From contig NZ_JAVQLW010000001.1 of the NCBI RefSeq assembly GCF_031822435.1, forward strand, positions 2,675,501 through 2,739,500: a stretch of DNA of 64,000 nucleotides, read 5' to 3'. How positions within the stretch are numbered: position 1 is the first letter of the stretch; each line of letters starts with the position of its first letter. Of the stretch, positions 8,534-18,716 are shown piece by piece. The DNA is from Paracoccus sp. MBLB3053. GTDB lineage: Bacteria; Pseudomonadota; Alphaproteobacteria; Rhodobacterales; Rhodobacteraceae. The notes beneath the pieces were generated by a model. The model did no database searches. It was given only the letters and a program-made list of their open reading frames with translations, and had not been told where the DNA came from. The position numbers and the translations under genes were made by a program.

Positions 8534-10279
8534 TCAGCGCATCTCTTTGGCCGGAGTCACGCCCAAGATACCAAGACCGGCCGAAATGACAACGCCAACG
8601 GACCGGGCCAGCGCGATTTTCGCCGATGTTGCTGCAGGATCGCCATCCTGAACGAAGCGCAGCGATGCCTCGTCATTGCCGCGATTCCACAGCGAATGCA
8701 GTTCCGACGCGATATCATAGAGATAGAAAGCAATCCTGTGCGGCTCATGAGCCTTTGCGGCGATTTCCACGGTGCGTGGCCATTCGGCAACTTTCTTGGC
8801 CATTTCCAGCTCGGCCGGATGGCTGAGTCGCGCCAGATCGGCACCGGCAAGCGCCGCGTCATCGGTCGCGACACCGGCTTCGGCGGCCTTGTTCAGCACG
8901 GAATTGATCCGCGCGCTGGCATATTGAACATACCAGACGGGGTTGTCCTTGGATTGCTCAAGCACCTTGTCGAAATCGAAATCAAGCGCCGCGTCGTTCT
9001 TGCGCGTCAGCATGTGGAAGCGGGTCACATCCGCCCCGGCCTGCTCGACCACGTCGCGCAGGGTGACAAATGTGCCGGCGCGCTTGGACATCTTGAAGGG
9101 CTCGCCGTTCTTGAAAAGCTTCACCAGCTGGATCAGCTTCACATCCAGCGGCACGCGACCGTTCGAAAGCGCGGCGACGGCTGCCGTCATGCGCTTGACA
9201 TAGCCTCCGTGATCGGCGCCGAAGACGTCGATCAGCTGGTCGAAGCCACGGTCGATCTTGTCCCAGTGATAGGCGATGTCGGGCGCGAAATAGGTCCAGG
9301 CCCCATCCGATTTCTTGACCGGACGATCCACGTCATCTCCGTGCGCGGTCGAGCGGAACAGCGTCTGTTCACGAGGCTCCCAATCTTCCGGCGTCTTGCC
9401 CTTCGGCGGTTCCAGCACGCCTTCATAGATCAGTCCGGCCTGACGAAGCCGGTCGATCGCGGCCTCGATCCGGCCGGTCCCGTAAAGCGCCTTTTCGCTC
9501 GCGAAGACGTCCATGTGGACATTGAGCAGCGCAAGGTCCTCGCGGATCATGTCCATCATCGCGGCGGTGGCGAAATCGCGCACCTCGACCAGCCATTCGG
9601 ATTCGGGCTGATCAAGCAGGCTCGCGCCATATTTCGCCTTCAGCGCCTCGCCCACCGGGATCAGGTAATCGCCGGGATAAAGACCCTCGCGGATCTCGGG
9701 CTCAAGCCCGTTCGCCTCGCGGTAACGCTCATAGGCCGAGCGCGCCAGCACGTCGACCTGCGCCCCGCCATCGTTGATGTAATATTCGCGCGTCACGTCA
9801 TAACCCGCGAAATCCAAGAGCGCTGCCAGCGCGTCGCCAAAGACGGCACCGCGCGTATGGCCGACATGCATCGGGCCGGTCGGGTTCGCGCTGACGAATT
9901 CGACGTTGATCTTGGTGCCGCTGCCCAGCGTCGATCGGCCATAATCGGCACCATCGGTCAGCGCCACGCGCAGCACGTCCTGCCATTGGCCGGGGGCAAG
10001 ACGCAGGTTCAGGAAACCCGGTCCAGCAACATCGGCCACCGTGATGCGCGGATCTGCCGCCAGACGCGCGGCCAGCGCCTCGGCGATCTCGCGCGGCTTC
10101 TTGCCGGCAGGCTTGGCCAGCACCATCGCGGCATTGGTCGCCATGTCGCCATGGGCGGCATCGCGCGGTGGCTCGACGGTCACTGCAGCGGTTTCAAGTC
10201 CTGCGGGCAATTCACCCGCCTGTTCCATCTGCGCCAGCGCGTCGATCACAAGCGCGCGGATATCCGAAAAGAGGTTCAT
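8534..10279 (-). CDS. argS: Arginyl-tRNA synthetase
   Basis: The 581-residue class I synthetase charges tRNA-Arg. The HIGH-type motif is [14 protein letters not shown] and the KMSKS-type motif is [11 protein letters not shown]; the C-terminal anticodon-binding DALR domain occupies about the last 120 residues and ends [10 protein letters not shown]. An ATG nine bases further upstream is in frame (three extra residues); the 10279 start (MNLFSDI) matches the family. It lies 68 bases upstream of the SPOR gene on the same strand and may be cotranscribed with it. Confidence 0.96.
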   Translation of the reverse strand: MNLFSDIRALVIDALAQMEQAGELPAGLETAAVTVEPPRDAAHGDMATNAAMVLAKPAGKKPREIAEALAARLAADPRITVADVAGPGFLNLRLAPGQWQDVLRVALTDGADYGRSTLGSGTKINVEFVSANPTGPMHVGHTRGAVFGDALAALLDFAGYDVTREYYINDGGAQVDVLARSAYERYREANGLEPEIREGLYPGDYLIPVGEALKAKYGASLLDQPESEWLVEVRDFATAAMMDMIREDLALLNVHMDVFASEKALYGTGRIEAAIDRLRQAGLIYEGVLEPPKGKTPEDWEPREQTLFRSTAHGDDVDRPVKKSDGAWTYFAPDIAYHWDKIDRGFDQLIDVFGADHGGYVKRMTAAVAALSNGRVPLDVKLIQLVKLFKNGEPFKMSKRAGTFVTLRDVVEQAGADVTRFHMLTRKNDAALDFDFDKVLEQSKDNPVWYVQYASARINSVLNKAAEAGVATDDAALAGADLARLSHPAELEMAKKVAEWPRTVEIAAKAHEPHRIAFYLYDIASELHSLWNRGNDEASLRFVQDGDPAATSAKIALARSVGVVISAGLGILGVTPAKEMR

Positions 10280-10379
10280 GGCTTCCATCCGTAAGGTCGC
10301 TGCGGGATAACGCCTGCCCTTGGGGGCCGTCAACCACAGGGGCGCTGGCAGGAAAGCGCAGCACGGATTGACGTGACGC

Positions 10380-12290
10380 TCAGATCGTCGCGCCCGAGGC
10401 CGCTTCCGGCTCAGCGGCCACCCGCGCGTCCGGCAGGCGCGAGGCGGGCAGCAACGAGGCCGTGGCGCGATCGGCTCGCGACGCCGAGGCGCTGACATCC
10501 GGGGGCATCAGCGAAATGATCCTTGCGCCCGGCTTGGCCTCGTTCAGCCTGCCGCCTTCGCTGATGAAGGAAAGCTTGTCGCGTGTCACGAGGGCAAGCG
10601 GGATCGCGTCGGGCGAAGCCTCGCGCCAGGCCTCGATCCTGTACTCATCGGTCAGCCGGGTCGTGCGAAAGCTCCAGCCCTCGTCGAGCAGCGCGAGATA
10701 TTGCGAAAGGGTGCGACCTCCGGCGATGGACTTCCCGCCCAACTGACTGGGCAGGGTGTAACGGGCCACGTCCTCTTTTTCGCGCGTCACCTGCCAGATC
10801 GCGTTCCGGCCCAGTTCGGGGCCAAGGTCGGTGGCGACAAGTGTGTTGTAGGCGTCATTGTCCGAAGCCGAAAGCAGCGCGTTATAGGCAATGAACTCGA
10901 CGCTCGTCTCGGCCGCCTCGGAAAGAATGTCGCCATAATAGTAATGCAGGCCAGCCTTTCGCGCGGAAAGAAGGCGACGGCGGTTGGGGTCCGCGATCAG
11001 GACCTTCACCTCGGCCTTTTCCAGCGCCTGGGCAAGCTCGGTCGAGAATTGCGACCCGCCCACGATGATCAATCCCGGCTTGTCGCCCGAGGTCAGGCCA
11101 AGCCTTCGCGCAAGCGGCGCAAGGGTGAATCCGTGCAGAACAACCGTCGCCACGACCAGAACGAAGGACAGCGGCACCAGCAGCGCCCCGTCCGCAATTC
11201 CCTGCGCCACCAGCTGTTCGGCGAATATCCCCGATACGGCAACCAGAACGACACCACGCGGACCCGTGAAGGCGATCAGGGCCTTTTCCTGCCAGGGCAG
11301 AGCGGTTCCCATCAGCGACAGAAAGACAGTCAATGGCCGGATGACCAGGATCACGCTCAGCACGAAGGCTACGGCTCTCCAGTCCAGCAGGCGCAGCGTC
11401 TCGAAGCTGAAGCCGGCCCCCAACAGGATGAACACGCCGGAAACCAGCAGGATGGTCGCGCTTTCCTTGAAGCGATGGATCTCGGAATAACTGGGCAGGT
11501 TCGCATTCGCGATCAGCAGCCCCATCACGGTGACGGTCAGCAGCCCGCTTTCATGCAAGATCGCGTTCGCCCCGGTGAAAGCCGCAAGGACAGTCACAAA
11601 AAGCAGCGGCACCTTCATGTATTCGGGGACGAGGTTGCGCCGGAATGCTGCGACAATCCCCCCGCCTGCGGCGAGACCCAGCAGCACGGCGAAGCTGACA
11701 CCGGAAACCAGATGCCAAAGCGCCTCGCCCCCGCCAAGGTTCTGGTGCCCGACCAGAACGACCAGCAGGGCCAGCACCGCCGCCAGCGCGCCAAGCGCGT
11801 CATTCACGATCGCTTCCCATTGCAGCGCCTGCGCCGGCCTTGCCCGCAGCCGGGCCTGCCGCAGCAGCGGCGCGATGACGGTAGGCCCGGTCACGATCAT
11901 GATGCCGCCAAAGACGATCGCCGCCTCCCATGAAAGCCCAGCGATCAAATTCAGCGCCAGGGCCGAAAGCGCCCAGCCCAGGGGTGCTCCGATATAGACA
12001 AGATGCAGGACGGCCGATTTCGCGTCGTGAAGTTCGCGAAAATTCAGGGTCAGCCCGCCTTCGAAAAGGATGATCGCCACCGCGAGCGAAATCAGCGGTT
12101 CAAGCAGCGGGCCGATATCGCGCTCGGGCAGAAAGACGCCCAGCACCGGCCCCAGCAGCAGCCCCACTGCCAGCATCAGCACGATCGCCGGCATCCGGAA
12201 GCGCCAGGCGATCCACTGCGCACCCACACCCGCGACACCCACGATCGCAAAGGCCTCCATCGGGCTCAGCCCCATCGTCTCCAACGCCAT
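10380..12290 (-). CDS. CPA1-type sodium(potassium)/proton antiporter with C-terminal nucleotide-binding domain
   Basis: This is a 636-residue inner membrane protein. About twelve to thirteen hydrophobic helices fill the first 400 residues, including the conserved [16 protein letters not shown] segment whose Asp belongs to the ion site of the CPA family and [12 protein letters not shown]. From about residue 405 comes a soluble RCK/TrkA-N-like domain ([20 protein letters not shown], then IADPNRRRL) that probably senses a nucleotide. The exchanged cation cannot be told. It sits alone between argS and the divergently read helicase gene. Confidence 0.88.
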   Translation of the reverse strand: MALETMGLSPMEAFAIVGVAGVGAQWIAWRFRMPAIVLMLAVGLLLGPVLGVFLPERDIGPLLEPLISLAVAIILFEGGLTLNFRELHDAKSAVLHLVYIGAPLGWALSALALNLIAGLSWEAAIVFGGIMIVTGPTVIAPLLRQARLRARPAQALQWEAIVNDALGALAAVLALLVVLVGHQNLGGGEALWHLVSGVSFAVLLGLAAGGGIVAAFRRNLVPEYMKVPLLFVTVLAAFTGANAILHESGLLTVTVMGLLIANANLPSYSEIHRFKESATILLVSGVFILLGAGFSFETLRLLDWRAVAFVLSVILVIRPLTVFLSLMGTALPWQEKALIAFTGPRGVVLVAVSGIFAEQLVAQGIADGALLVPLSFVLVVATVVLHGFTLAPLARRLGLTSGDKPGLIIVGGSQFSTELAQALEKAEVKVLIADPNRRRLLSARKAGLHYYYGDILSEAAETSVEFIAYNALLSASDNDAYNTLVATDLGPELGRNAIWQVTREKEDVARYTLPSQLGGKSIAGGRTLSQYLALLDEGWSFRTTRLTDEYRIEAWREASPDAIPLALVTRDKLSFISEGGRLNEAKPGARIISLMPPDVSASASRADRATASLLPASRLPDARVAAEPEAASGATI

Positions 12291-12569
12291 TCACTCCCTC
12301 GCAACTGCCTGACCGGAGACCCGGATAAGAGCTTCACATTGTTCCGTCAGGTTCCGGCAGTCACGGAAAATCTGCGATCAGATTGACGCGACCCGCGTTT
12401 TCCGATAGGCCCCTACGCGTCTGCATCCGGCAGACATGGCGAGGGGCGTGCGGAGATTGCGTCCCGAACCGCCGCCATCGGACCTTCGATCTGATCACGG
12501 GACCGTTTGCGGCGTTGGACGCAAGACCAGCGCAGGAAGTGATTCTGCGCATTGAAACGAAAGCCCCGA

Positions 12570-14771
12570 ATGACCAAATTTTCCGACCTGAAGCTGGACC
12601 CCAAGGTTCTCAAAGCCGTTACCGAGGCTGGCTACGAAACGCCGACCCCGATTCAGGCTGGCGCGATTCCCCCTGCGCTCGAAGGGCGCGACGTTCTTGG
12701 AATCGCCCAGACCGGCACCGGCAAGACCGCCAGCTTCACCTTGCCGATGATCACGCTGCTGGGCCGCGGTCGGGCGCGCGCGCGCATGCCGCGCAGCCTC
12801 GTGCTCTGCCCCACCCGTGAACTTGCGGCTCAGGTCGCCGAGAATTTCGACATCTATGCCAAGCATACCCGTCTGACCAAGGCGCTGCTCATCGGCGGTG
12901 TAAGCTTCGGCGAACAGGACAAGCTGATCGACCGCGGCGTCGATGTCCTGATCGCGACGCCGGGCCGTCTGCTTGATCACTTCGAGCGCGGCAAGCTGCT
13001 TCTGACCGGCGTCCAGATCATGGTCGTCGACGAGGCGGACCGCATGCTGGACATGGGGTTCATCCCGGATATCGAGCGCATCTTCCAGCTGACGCCCTTC
13101 ACACGCCAGACGTTGTTCTTCTCGGCCACCATGGCGCCCGAGATCGAGCGCATCACCGATACGTTCCTGCACGCCCCCGAGCGGATCGAGGTTGCGCGTC
13201 AGGCGACGACCAGCGAAACGATCACCCAGAAGCTGGTCGAGATCACGCCCACCCGCCGCGACCAATCGGCCAAGCAGAAGCGCGAATTGCTGCGCGCCCT
13301 GATCCGTGCCGAGGGCGAGGATCTGAAAAACGCGATCATCTTCTGCAACCGCAAGACGGATGTGGATATCGTCGCCAAGTCGCTCAAGGCCCATGGCTTT
13401 GATGCGGCACCGATCCATGGTGATCTTGACCAGCGCCACCGCATGGCGACGCTTGACGATTTCCGCGACGGCAAGCTGCGTTTCCTCATCGCTTCGGATG
13501 TGGCGGCCCGCGGGCTCGACATTCCATCGGTCAGCCATGTGTTCAACTTTGACCTGCCCTCGCATGCCGAGGATTACGTCCATCGGATCGGTCGCACCGG
13601 CAGGGCCGGTCGTCTGGGCACCGCGATCTCGATTTCGACCCCGGCGGACGAAAAATACCTGACCGCGATCGAGGCCCTGGTCAAGCAGGCCCTGCCGCGG
13701 GCCGAAACGCCGGAAGGCTTCTCGCTTTCCGCCGCAGCGCAATCTGCGCCACGCCCGTCGCGCGAAAGCGGTCGTCGCGAGCGCGGCCGGGATCGTCGCG
13801 GTCGCCGCGACGACAGCGAACAGCGCAGCGCCAAGGCCGAAGAGACCAAGCCGGTCGAGCCCCGCGCCCGCGAAGAACGCAAGGATGAGCGCCGTGAAGC
13901 CCCGCGCGAAGAGCGTCGCGAAGAGCGCAGGGATGACCGTCGCGAACGCCACGACCGCCAAGATCGCCGCGACGATCGCGGCACTGACCGGCGGACCGAA
14001 CGTCATACCGTCATGGGCATGGGGGATCATGTTCCCGAGTTCATGACCCGCAGCTTCCGTCCGACGCTTTTCGAGGTTTCGGAAGAAACTGCGACCCAAA
14101 AGCCGAAAGCAGAGCCTACTGCGGCACCCGTCGCCAAGAAGGAAGCCAAGGCTGAGGCGAAGCGTGAAACCGTCGCCGAGACGGTCGTGTCGGAGCCCGC
14201 GGTGACGGAAACGCCGACGGAAGCACCGGCCAAGCCGAAGCGCAGCCGTTCGCGCAAGTCGGCTCCGAAGGCGGCGCCTGCTGCTGCGGCAGAGGCACAG
14301 CCCGAGATCGTAGCCGCCGAGGCTGCCGCAGTTCAGGCAGAACCGGGCGAAGCGCCTGTTGCAGACGCCCCCCCGAGCGAAACCGCGACCGAAGCACCCG
14401 TCGAGGCCCCCAAGGCCAAGACGACACGCGCGCGCAAACCCCGTGCGACCAAGGCCAAGCCTGTCGCTGAAGCCGCTCCGGCTGAGCCCGTGGCCGAAAC
14501 TCCTGCAGCAGCCGAACCTGCGGCCGACGCCGGAGAGGCCAAGGCAGCAGAGGCGCCGACCGACGAAGCCGCGAAGCCCAAGCGCAAGGCGTCCCCCCGC
14601 AAGGCTGCGGCGCCCAAGGCGACCCCGAGCAAGACCAAGGGCACGGCCAGCAAGAAGACCACGGCACGCGCCCCTCGCACGCGCAAGGCCAAGGCGACTG
14701 GAAACGAGGCCGAAACCGGCGCCTCGGAAGCTCCGACCAACATCGCCGACGATTCGGCTGCCGAGGCATAA
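12570..14771 (+). CDS. DEAD-box RNA helicase with long basic C-terminal tail
   Basis: The product has 733 residues. The helicase core (residues 1 to about 375) has the Q motif (PTPIQ), motif I AQTGTGKT, PTREL, VVDEADRMLD, SAT and HRIGRTGRAG. After it comes an unusually long low-complexity tail of about 340 residues: an Arg/Asp/Glu-rich stretch, then Ala/Lys/Pro repeats resembling histone H1 tails. Cold-adaptation or RNA-turnover helicases (RhlE type) often have shorter tails. ATG 12570 matches the family start; a TTG at 12552 is also in frame. Cotranscription with lnt is likely because only nine bases separate them. Confidence 0.92.
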   Translation: MTKFSDLKLDPKVLKAVTEAGYETPTPIQAGAIPPALEGRDVLGIAQTGTGKTASFTLPMITLLGRGRARARMPRSLVLCPTRELAAQVAENFDIYAKHTRLTKALLIGGVSFGEQDKLIDRGVDVLIATPGRLLDHFERGKLLLTGVQIMVVDEADRMLDMGFIPDIERIFQLTPFTRQTLFFSATMAPEIERITDTFLHAPERIEVARQATTSETITQKLVEITPTRRDQSAKQKRELLRALIRAEGEDLKNAIIFCNRKTDVDIVAKSLKAHGFDAAPIHGDLDQRHRMATLDDFRDGKLRFLIASDVAARGLDIPSVSHVFNFDLPSHAEDYVHRIGRTGRAGRLGTAISISTPADEKYLTAIEALVKQALPRAETPEGFSLSAAAQSAPRPSRESGRRERGRDRRGRRDDSEQRSAKAEETKPVEPRAREERKDERREAPREERREERRDDRRERHDRQDRRDDRGTDRRTERHTVMGMGDHVPEFMTRSFRPTLFEVSEETATQKPKAEPTAAPVAKKEAKAEAKRETVAETVVSEPAVTETPTEAPAKPKRSRSRKSAPKAAPAAAAEAQPEIVAAEAAAVQAEPGEAPVADAPPSETATEAPVEAPKAKTTRARKPRATKAKPVAEAAPAEPVAETPAAAEPAADAGEAKAAEAPTDEAAKPKRKASPRKAAAPKATPSKTKGTASKKTTARAPRTRKAKATGNEAETGASEAPTNIADDSAAEA

Positions 14772-14780
14772 GCCTCGGCA

Positions 14781-16337
14781 ATGCCAGTGCCGGCACCATC
14801 GCCTGCAAGTGACCGGCGCGGCCGCCCGCCGCTCCGGTCTCTTGCATTTGACCTCGCGCTCGGGGCTACCGCCGCCCTTGGGCAGGCGCCGTGGAATCTG
14901 TGGTTCCTGACAGTCGTCGTGCTTGGCCTTCTGGTCTGGCGCGTCGGCGGCGCGGATGGTCGACGGCAGGCTGGTTGGCACGCGCTTGCGGCCGGGTTCG
15001 GCCATTTCGCCATCGCGATGTCATGGATCGTCGAACCCTTCCTGGTCGAACCTGAAATCTACGGCTGGATGGCCCCTTTCGCGCTGTTCCTCATGGCAAT
15101 CGGCGGCGGGCTTTTCTGGGCGGTTCCGGCCTGGCTGGCAGCAGGGGGTATCGCGCCGGGGCACCATCGCCAGGCGGCGGCTTTCGCGGGGTTCATGGTC
15201 CTGTCTGACTGGCTGCGCGGTTGGATCTTCACGGGTCTGCCCTGGGCATTGACCGGGCATGTCTGGATATCGACACCTGCCGGGCAGACCGCCGCGACAT
15301 TCGGCGCAATCGGGCTGTCTGCGCTGACCATGCTTTGCGCTGCCATGCCGACCCTTTTGTGGCAAGCCCGATTGAGCAAGCTGCGCGGCGCGCTGCCCGG
15401 TGCGGCGATCTCGATCCTGCTGATCGGGACGGCCTGGAGCGCAGGTCTGGCGCGCCTGGCCCAGCCCTTGCCCCCCGATACCGGCCTTCACCTGCGTCTT
15501 GTCCAGCCCGACGCCAGACAGGCCCTGAAATGGGACCCTTACTGGTCCGAGGTCTTCTTCCGCCGGTTGATCGAACTTTCGGCGGCGCGCGATGCGGACC
15601 GCACCTCGCCCGATGCGATCATCTGGCCCGAAACGGCGGTGAACTTTCTGCTCGAGCAAGCCGGAACCGCCCCCGAAGATATCGCGGCCTATGTTGGTGG
15701 GCCGGTCATTCTCGGCATTCAGCGGGTTGTGGGCGAACGCTACTACAACAGCCTGACCGAATTTTCGGAACGCGGAATCGGCCCCGTCTATGACAAGTTC
15801 CATCTCGTGCCTTTCGGGGAATACACCCCCTGGGGGGACGTGATGTCGCATTTCGGCGTGCGTGCCTTTGCCGCCCAGCACGGGTTTGGCTATTCCTCCG
15901 GCCCCGGCCCGGCCAGCCTCCGCTTTGGGAAACTGCCATCGGTCCAGCCGCTGATCTGCTACGAAGCAGTGTTCTCGCGCCATCTCATTTCCGGGGCGGA
16001 GCGACCGCAATGGCTGCTCCAGGTGACGAATGATGCATGGTTCGGAAAGCTGTCCGGCCCCTGGCAGCATCTGGCGCAGGCCAGGCTGCGCGCCATCGAA
16101 TCCGGCCTGCCGCTGATGCGCGCGGCGAATACCGGCATCTCGGCAGTCATCGATCCCCGCGGCAACCTTCGCGCGACGCTCGGCCTCGATCTGGCCGGGC
16201 GCATCGACAGCCCCCTGCCCGGCGCGCTGCCACCAACGCCCTGGTCGCAATGGGGTGACTGGCCGGCCGTCCTTGCCGCGCTGGCCACCGTGCTGCTTGC
16301 ATCCTTCCGTCGCAGGTTGACTGTCGTCAGGGCCTGA
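14781..16337 (+). CDS. lnt: Apolipoprotein N-acyltransferase
   Basis: The 518-residue inner membrane enzyme adds the third acyl chain to lipoproteins. Five to six hydrophobic helices occupy the first 220 residues, then a periplasmic nitrilase-like domain. The catalytic triad can be read: Glu284 in IIWPETAVNF, Lys339 in VYDKFHLVPFGEY and Cys393 in PLICYEAVFS. A final helix (WPAVLAALATVLLASF) ends the protein. It precedes the metK riboswitch and gene by 70 bases; lnt-metK is a usual order in this order of bacteria. Confidence 0.96.
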   Translation: MPVPAPSPASDRRGRPPLRSLAFDLALGATAALGQAPWNLWFLTVVVLGLLVWRVGGADGRRQAGWHALAAGFGHFAIAMSWIVEPFLVEPEIYGWMAPFALFLMAIGGGLFWAVPAWLAAGGIAPGHHRQAAAFAGFMVLSDWLRGWIFTGLPWALTGHVWISTPAGQTAATFGAIGLSALTMLCAAMPTLLWQARLSKLRGALPGAAISILLIGTAWSAGLARLAQPLPPDTGLHLRLVQPDARQALKWDPYWSEVFFRRLIELSAARDADRTSPDAIIWPETAVNFLLEQAGTAPEDIAAYVGGPVILGIQRVVGERYYNSLTEFSERGIGPVYDKFHLVPFGEYTPWGDVMSHFGVRAFAAQHGFGYSSGPGPASLRFGKLPSVQPLICYEAVFSRHLISGAERPQWLLQVTNDAWFGKLSGPWQHLAQARLRAIESGLPLMRAANTGISAVIDPRGNLRATLGLDLAGRIDSPLPGALPPTPWSQWGDWPAVLAALATVLLASFRRRLTVVRA

Positions 16338-16355
16338 TCTATCGGTCGCGCTTGA

Positions 16356-16406
16356 CCGTCACAACGGCTTCCTGGCGTGGCGGCGTCTACTCAACGGAGC
16401 ACTTCA
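16356..16406 (+). promoter_or_regulatory. SAM/SAH riboswitch in the metK leader
   Basis: CCGTCAC (16356-16362) pairs with GTGGCGG (16377-16383) in a 7-bp stem. Its 14-base loop contains GCTTCC (16367-16372), which can pair as a pseudoknot with GGAGC (16396-16400). GGAG is the metK ribosome site, seven bases before the ATG. The loop sequence CAACGGCTTCCTG and the downstream GGAGCACTTC agree with the SAM/SAH class, known from metK leaders of Rhodobacterales. Ligand binding would hide the ribosome site and reduce SAM synthetase translation. The class call rests on remembered consensus, not on a covariance search. Confidence 0.85.
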
Positions 16407-17573
16407 ATGGCCAGACAGAACTACGTGTTCACCTCGGAATCCGTCTCCGAGGGGCACCCCGACAAATTGTGCGATCAGATTTCGGATGCGGTGCTGGACG
16501 CGCTGCTGGCCGAAGACCCGGCCGCGCGCGTGGCCTGTGAAACCTTCGCCACGACCGGCACCGTCGTCATCGGCGGCGAAATCGGCCTGACCGACCAGAA
16601 GAAACTGGGCGAGTATATGGGGCGGATCAGCCAGATCGCCCGCGATACAATTCGCGACATCGGCTACGAGCAGGAAAAGTTCCACTGGAACACCTGCCAC
16701 GTCCACAACTACCTGCACGAGCAATCCGCCCATATCAGCCAGGGCGTCGATCGTGACGGCGCGGGCGACCAGGGCATCATGTTCGGCTTTGCGGTCGATG
16801 AAACCCCCGAGCTGATGCCCGCCCCGATCCAGTATTCGCATGCGATCCTGCGCCGTCTGGCCGAGGCGCGGAAATCGGGTGCCGAGCCGATGCTGGGCCC
16901 GGATGCAAAATCCCAGATCAGCCTGCGCTATGAAAACGGCAAGCCGGTCGAGGTGACGAGCCTCGTGCTGTCCCATCAGCACAAGGATGAATCGCAAAGC
17001 TCGGACGACATCCGCGCCATCGTCGAGCCCTATATCCGCGAGGTCCTGCCCGCCGAATGGCTGACCAAGAACACCGAATGGTGGGTCAATCCGACCGGCA
17101 CGTTCGTGATCGGGGGACCTGACGGCGATGCTGGCCTGACCGGGCGCAAGATCATCGTCGACACCTATGGTGGTGCGGCCCCGCATGGCGGTGGTGCGTT
17201 TTCAGGCAAGGATCCGACCAAGGTCGACCGCTCGGCCGCCTATGCCGCGCGCTATCTTGCGAAGAACGTCGTCGCGGCGGGGCTTGCGCGCAAATGCGTG
17301 ATCCAGCTCAGCTATGCGATCGGCGTCGCGAAGCCTCTGTCGATCTATGCCGACACCTTCGGCACCAGCGAGGTTCCCGAGGCCGAGATCGAGCGCGCCG
17401 TTTCGCGCGCCATGGACCTGACGCCGCGCGGCATCCGCGAGCATCTGGACCTGTGCCGCCCGATCTATCGCCGCACGGCAGCTTACGGCCATTTCGGCCG
17501 CGCGCCGGAATCCGATGGCGGATTTTCTTGGGAACGCACCGATCTCGCAGAGGCGATCAAGCGCGAACTGTGA
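16407..17573 (+). CDS. metK: S-adenosylmethionine synthetase
   Basis: The 388-residue enzyme makes SAM from methionine and ATP. Signature motifs are present: [16 protein letters not shown] at the N-terminus, [11 protein letters not shown] in the first third and [19 protein letters not shown] in the last. Length is normal. ATG 16407 is preferred to an in-frame start 30 bases upstream because GGAG lies seven bases before it and the family begins here. The riboswitch immediately upstream gives translational feedback by the product or by SAH. Confidence 0.97.
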   Translation: MARQNYVFTSESVSEGHPDKLCDQISDAVLDALLAEDPAARVACETFATTGTVVIGGEIGLTDQKKLGEYMGRISQIARDTIRDIGYEQEKFHWNTCHVHNYLHEQSAHISQGVDRDGAGDQGIMFGFAVDETPELMPAPIQYSHAILRRLAEARKSGAEPMLGPDAKSQISLRYENGKPVEVTSLVLSHQHKDESQSSDDIRAIVEPYIREVLPAEWLTKNTEWWVNPTGTFVIGGPDGDAGLTGRKIIVDTYGGAAPHGGGAFSGKDPTKVDRSAAYAARYLAKNVVAAGLARKCVIQLSYAIGVAKPLSIYADTFGTSEVPEAEIERAVSRAMDLTPRGIREHLDLCRPIYRRTAAYGHFGRAPESDGGFSWERTDLAEAIKREL

Positions 17574-17597
17574 GCAGACTGCCACGGCAACCGAACA

Positions 17598-17638
17598 TGA
17601 AGAAAGGCCCGGGGCTTGCTGCCTCGGGCCTTTCTTCA
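17598..17638. terminator. Bidirectional terminator between metK and the J-domain gene
   Basis: TGAAGAAAGGCCCG (17598-17611) and CGGGCCTTTCTTCA (17625-17638) form a perfect 14-bp stem. The T-rich arm on each strand serves both convergent genes. Confidence 0.88.
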
Positions 17639-17687
17639 TTCCGGCTAGAAACTTTCGACTGCGGGCCGGCCCCTCCGGCCCGGCACT

Positions 17688-18314
17688 TCAATCCTTGAAG
17701 CTGCGGCTGTCCTTGATCTGATCCCAGGCCCAGACAACTTCCTGCAGGCGATCTTCGTCCGAACGGTCGCCGCCGTTCATGTCGGGATGAAGATCCTTGA
17801 CCAGGGACTTGTATTGCTTGCGGATCTCGGCGCGGGTCCAACTGTCCTTGGCCTCAAGGATATCCAGAGCCTTGCGCTCGGTGGGCGGAAGTTTGCGCGT
17901 GGCCTTGGTGCGCACCTCGGGATTGGTGCCATTTGCCCCCAGGATCTCAAGCGGATCATCGATGCCGTGCCGGGCCCATTTCTGTTCCTGGGTCGAGCGG
18001 CCGAACGGTTTGGTCGGCCGTTCCCAAACGGTCGCGTTATCCAGAAACTCCTGGAACTCGGCTTCGGACTGACCCTGAAAGTAATTCCAGTTCAGATTGT
18101 ACTCGCGAACATGGTCCTTGCAGAACCAGTAATAGTCGTCGAGGTTCCGCGGAGATTTCGGCGCACGATACTGGCCGGGTTCATTGCACCCTTCCTTGTC
18201 GCATCTGCGTGTCGAAGTCTCGAAGGCGCCCGACATGCCACGGCGTCCCTTGGACCGTCTTTTCTTGTCCGAGGCCGCGGAAATGTCGAAGCCGAACGGG
18301 TCGCTATTGCTCAT
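17688..18314 (-). CDS. J-domain (DnaJ-like) protein
   Basis: The protein is 208 residues. A C-terminal J domain (about residues 140-205) contains RKQYKSLVKDLHPDMNGGD with the HPD motif that stimulates DnaK. The N-terminal part has CDKEGCNEPGQYRAPKSP and YYWFCKDHVREYN, a Cys/His arrangement that may bind a metal. No Gly/Phe or zinc-finger domain of classical DnaJ is present, so it is a type III co-chaperone. It diverges from bolA, 69 bases away. This pair is common in Rhodobacterales. Confidence 0.88.
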   Translation of the reverse strand: MSNSDPFGFDISAASDKKRRSKGRRGMSGAFETSTRRCDKEGCNEPGQYRAPKSPRNLDDYYWFCKDHVREYNLNWNYFQGQSEAEFQEFLDNATVWERPTKPFGRSTQEQKWARHGIDDPLEILGANGTNPEVRTKATRKLPPTERKALDILEAKDSWTRAEIRKQYKSLVKDLHPDMNGGDRSDEDRLQEVVWAWDQIKDSRSFKD

Positions 18315-18383
18315 TTGCCTGCCTTGTCCTGATCGGGACGGGCAGTCTAAGCTATTTCGCGCGACATGAAAGGGGCTTGACTA

Positions 18384-18635
18384 ATGATTGCCGACGAGAT
18401 GCGGGAACGGCTGCGTGAACTTCGGCCGATCCGGCTTGAGATCATCGACGAAAGCGAAGGGCATCGCGGGCATGGCGGCTGGCGCGCAGGCGGCGAGACG
18501 CATTTTCGAATCCGCATGGCCAGCGCCGAATTCGCGGGCCTCGGCCATGTGGCCCGCCACCGCCTCGTGCATCGCACCTTGGGTGACATCGTGCCCAGAA
18601 TTCACGCGCTTGCGCTTGAACTCGCGGAAAGCTGA
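18384..18635 (+). CDS. BolA-family protein
   Basis: The 83-residue protein has the BolA fold: helix MRERLRELRPIRLEIIDESEGH, then FRIRMASAEFAGLGHVARHRLV with the conserved HR pair. BolA proteins work with monothiol glutaredoxins in iron-sulphur handling and can bind DNA. Being divergent from the J-domain gene and upstream of glpX fits its neighbours in related genomes. Length is typical. Confidence 0.9.
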   Translation: MIADEMRERLRELRPIRLEIIDESEGHRGHGGWRAGGETHFRIRMASAEFAGLGHVARHRLVHRTLGDIVPRIHALALELAES

Positions 18636-18716
18636 GCCGTTAGCGCAGACAGCCTTGCGGGCGTTACAATGCGCCGCGTAGAAGCCATACAAAACGTAAG
18701 CACAAGGACTTTCAGG

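Noticed and set aside
12495..15005. Minus-strand open frame of 836 codons opposite the helicase gene
   Set aside because: It is antisense to clear helicase motifs and low-complexity tail codons; its Gly/Arg/Leu runs are the shadow of GC-rich coding.
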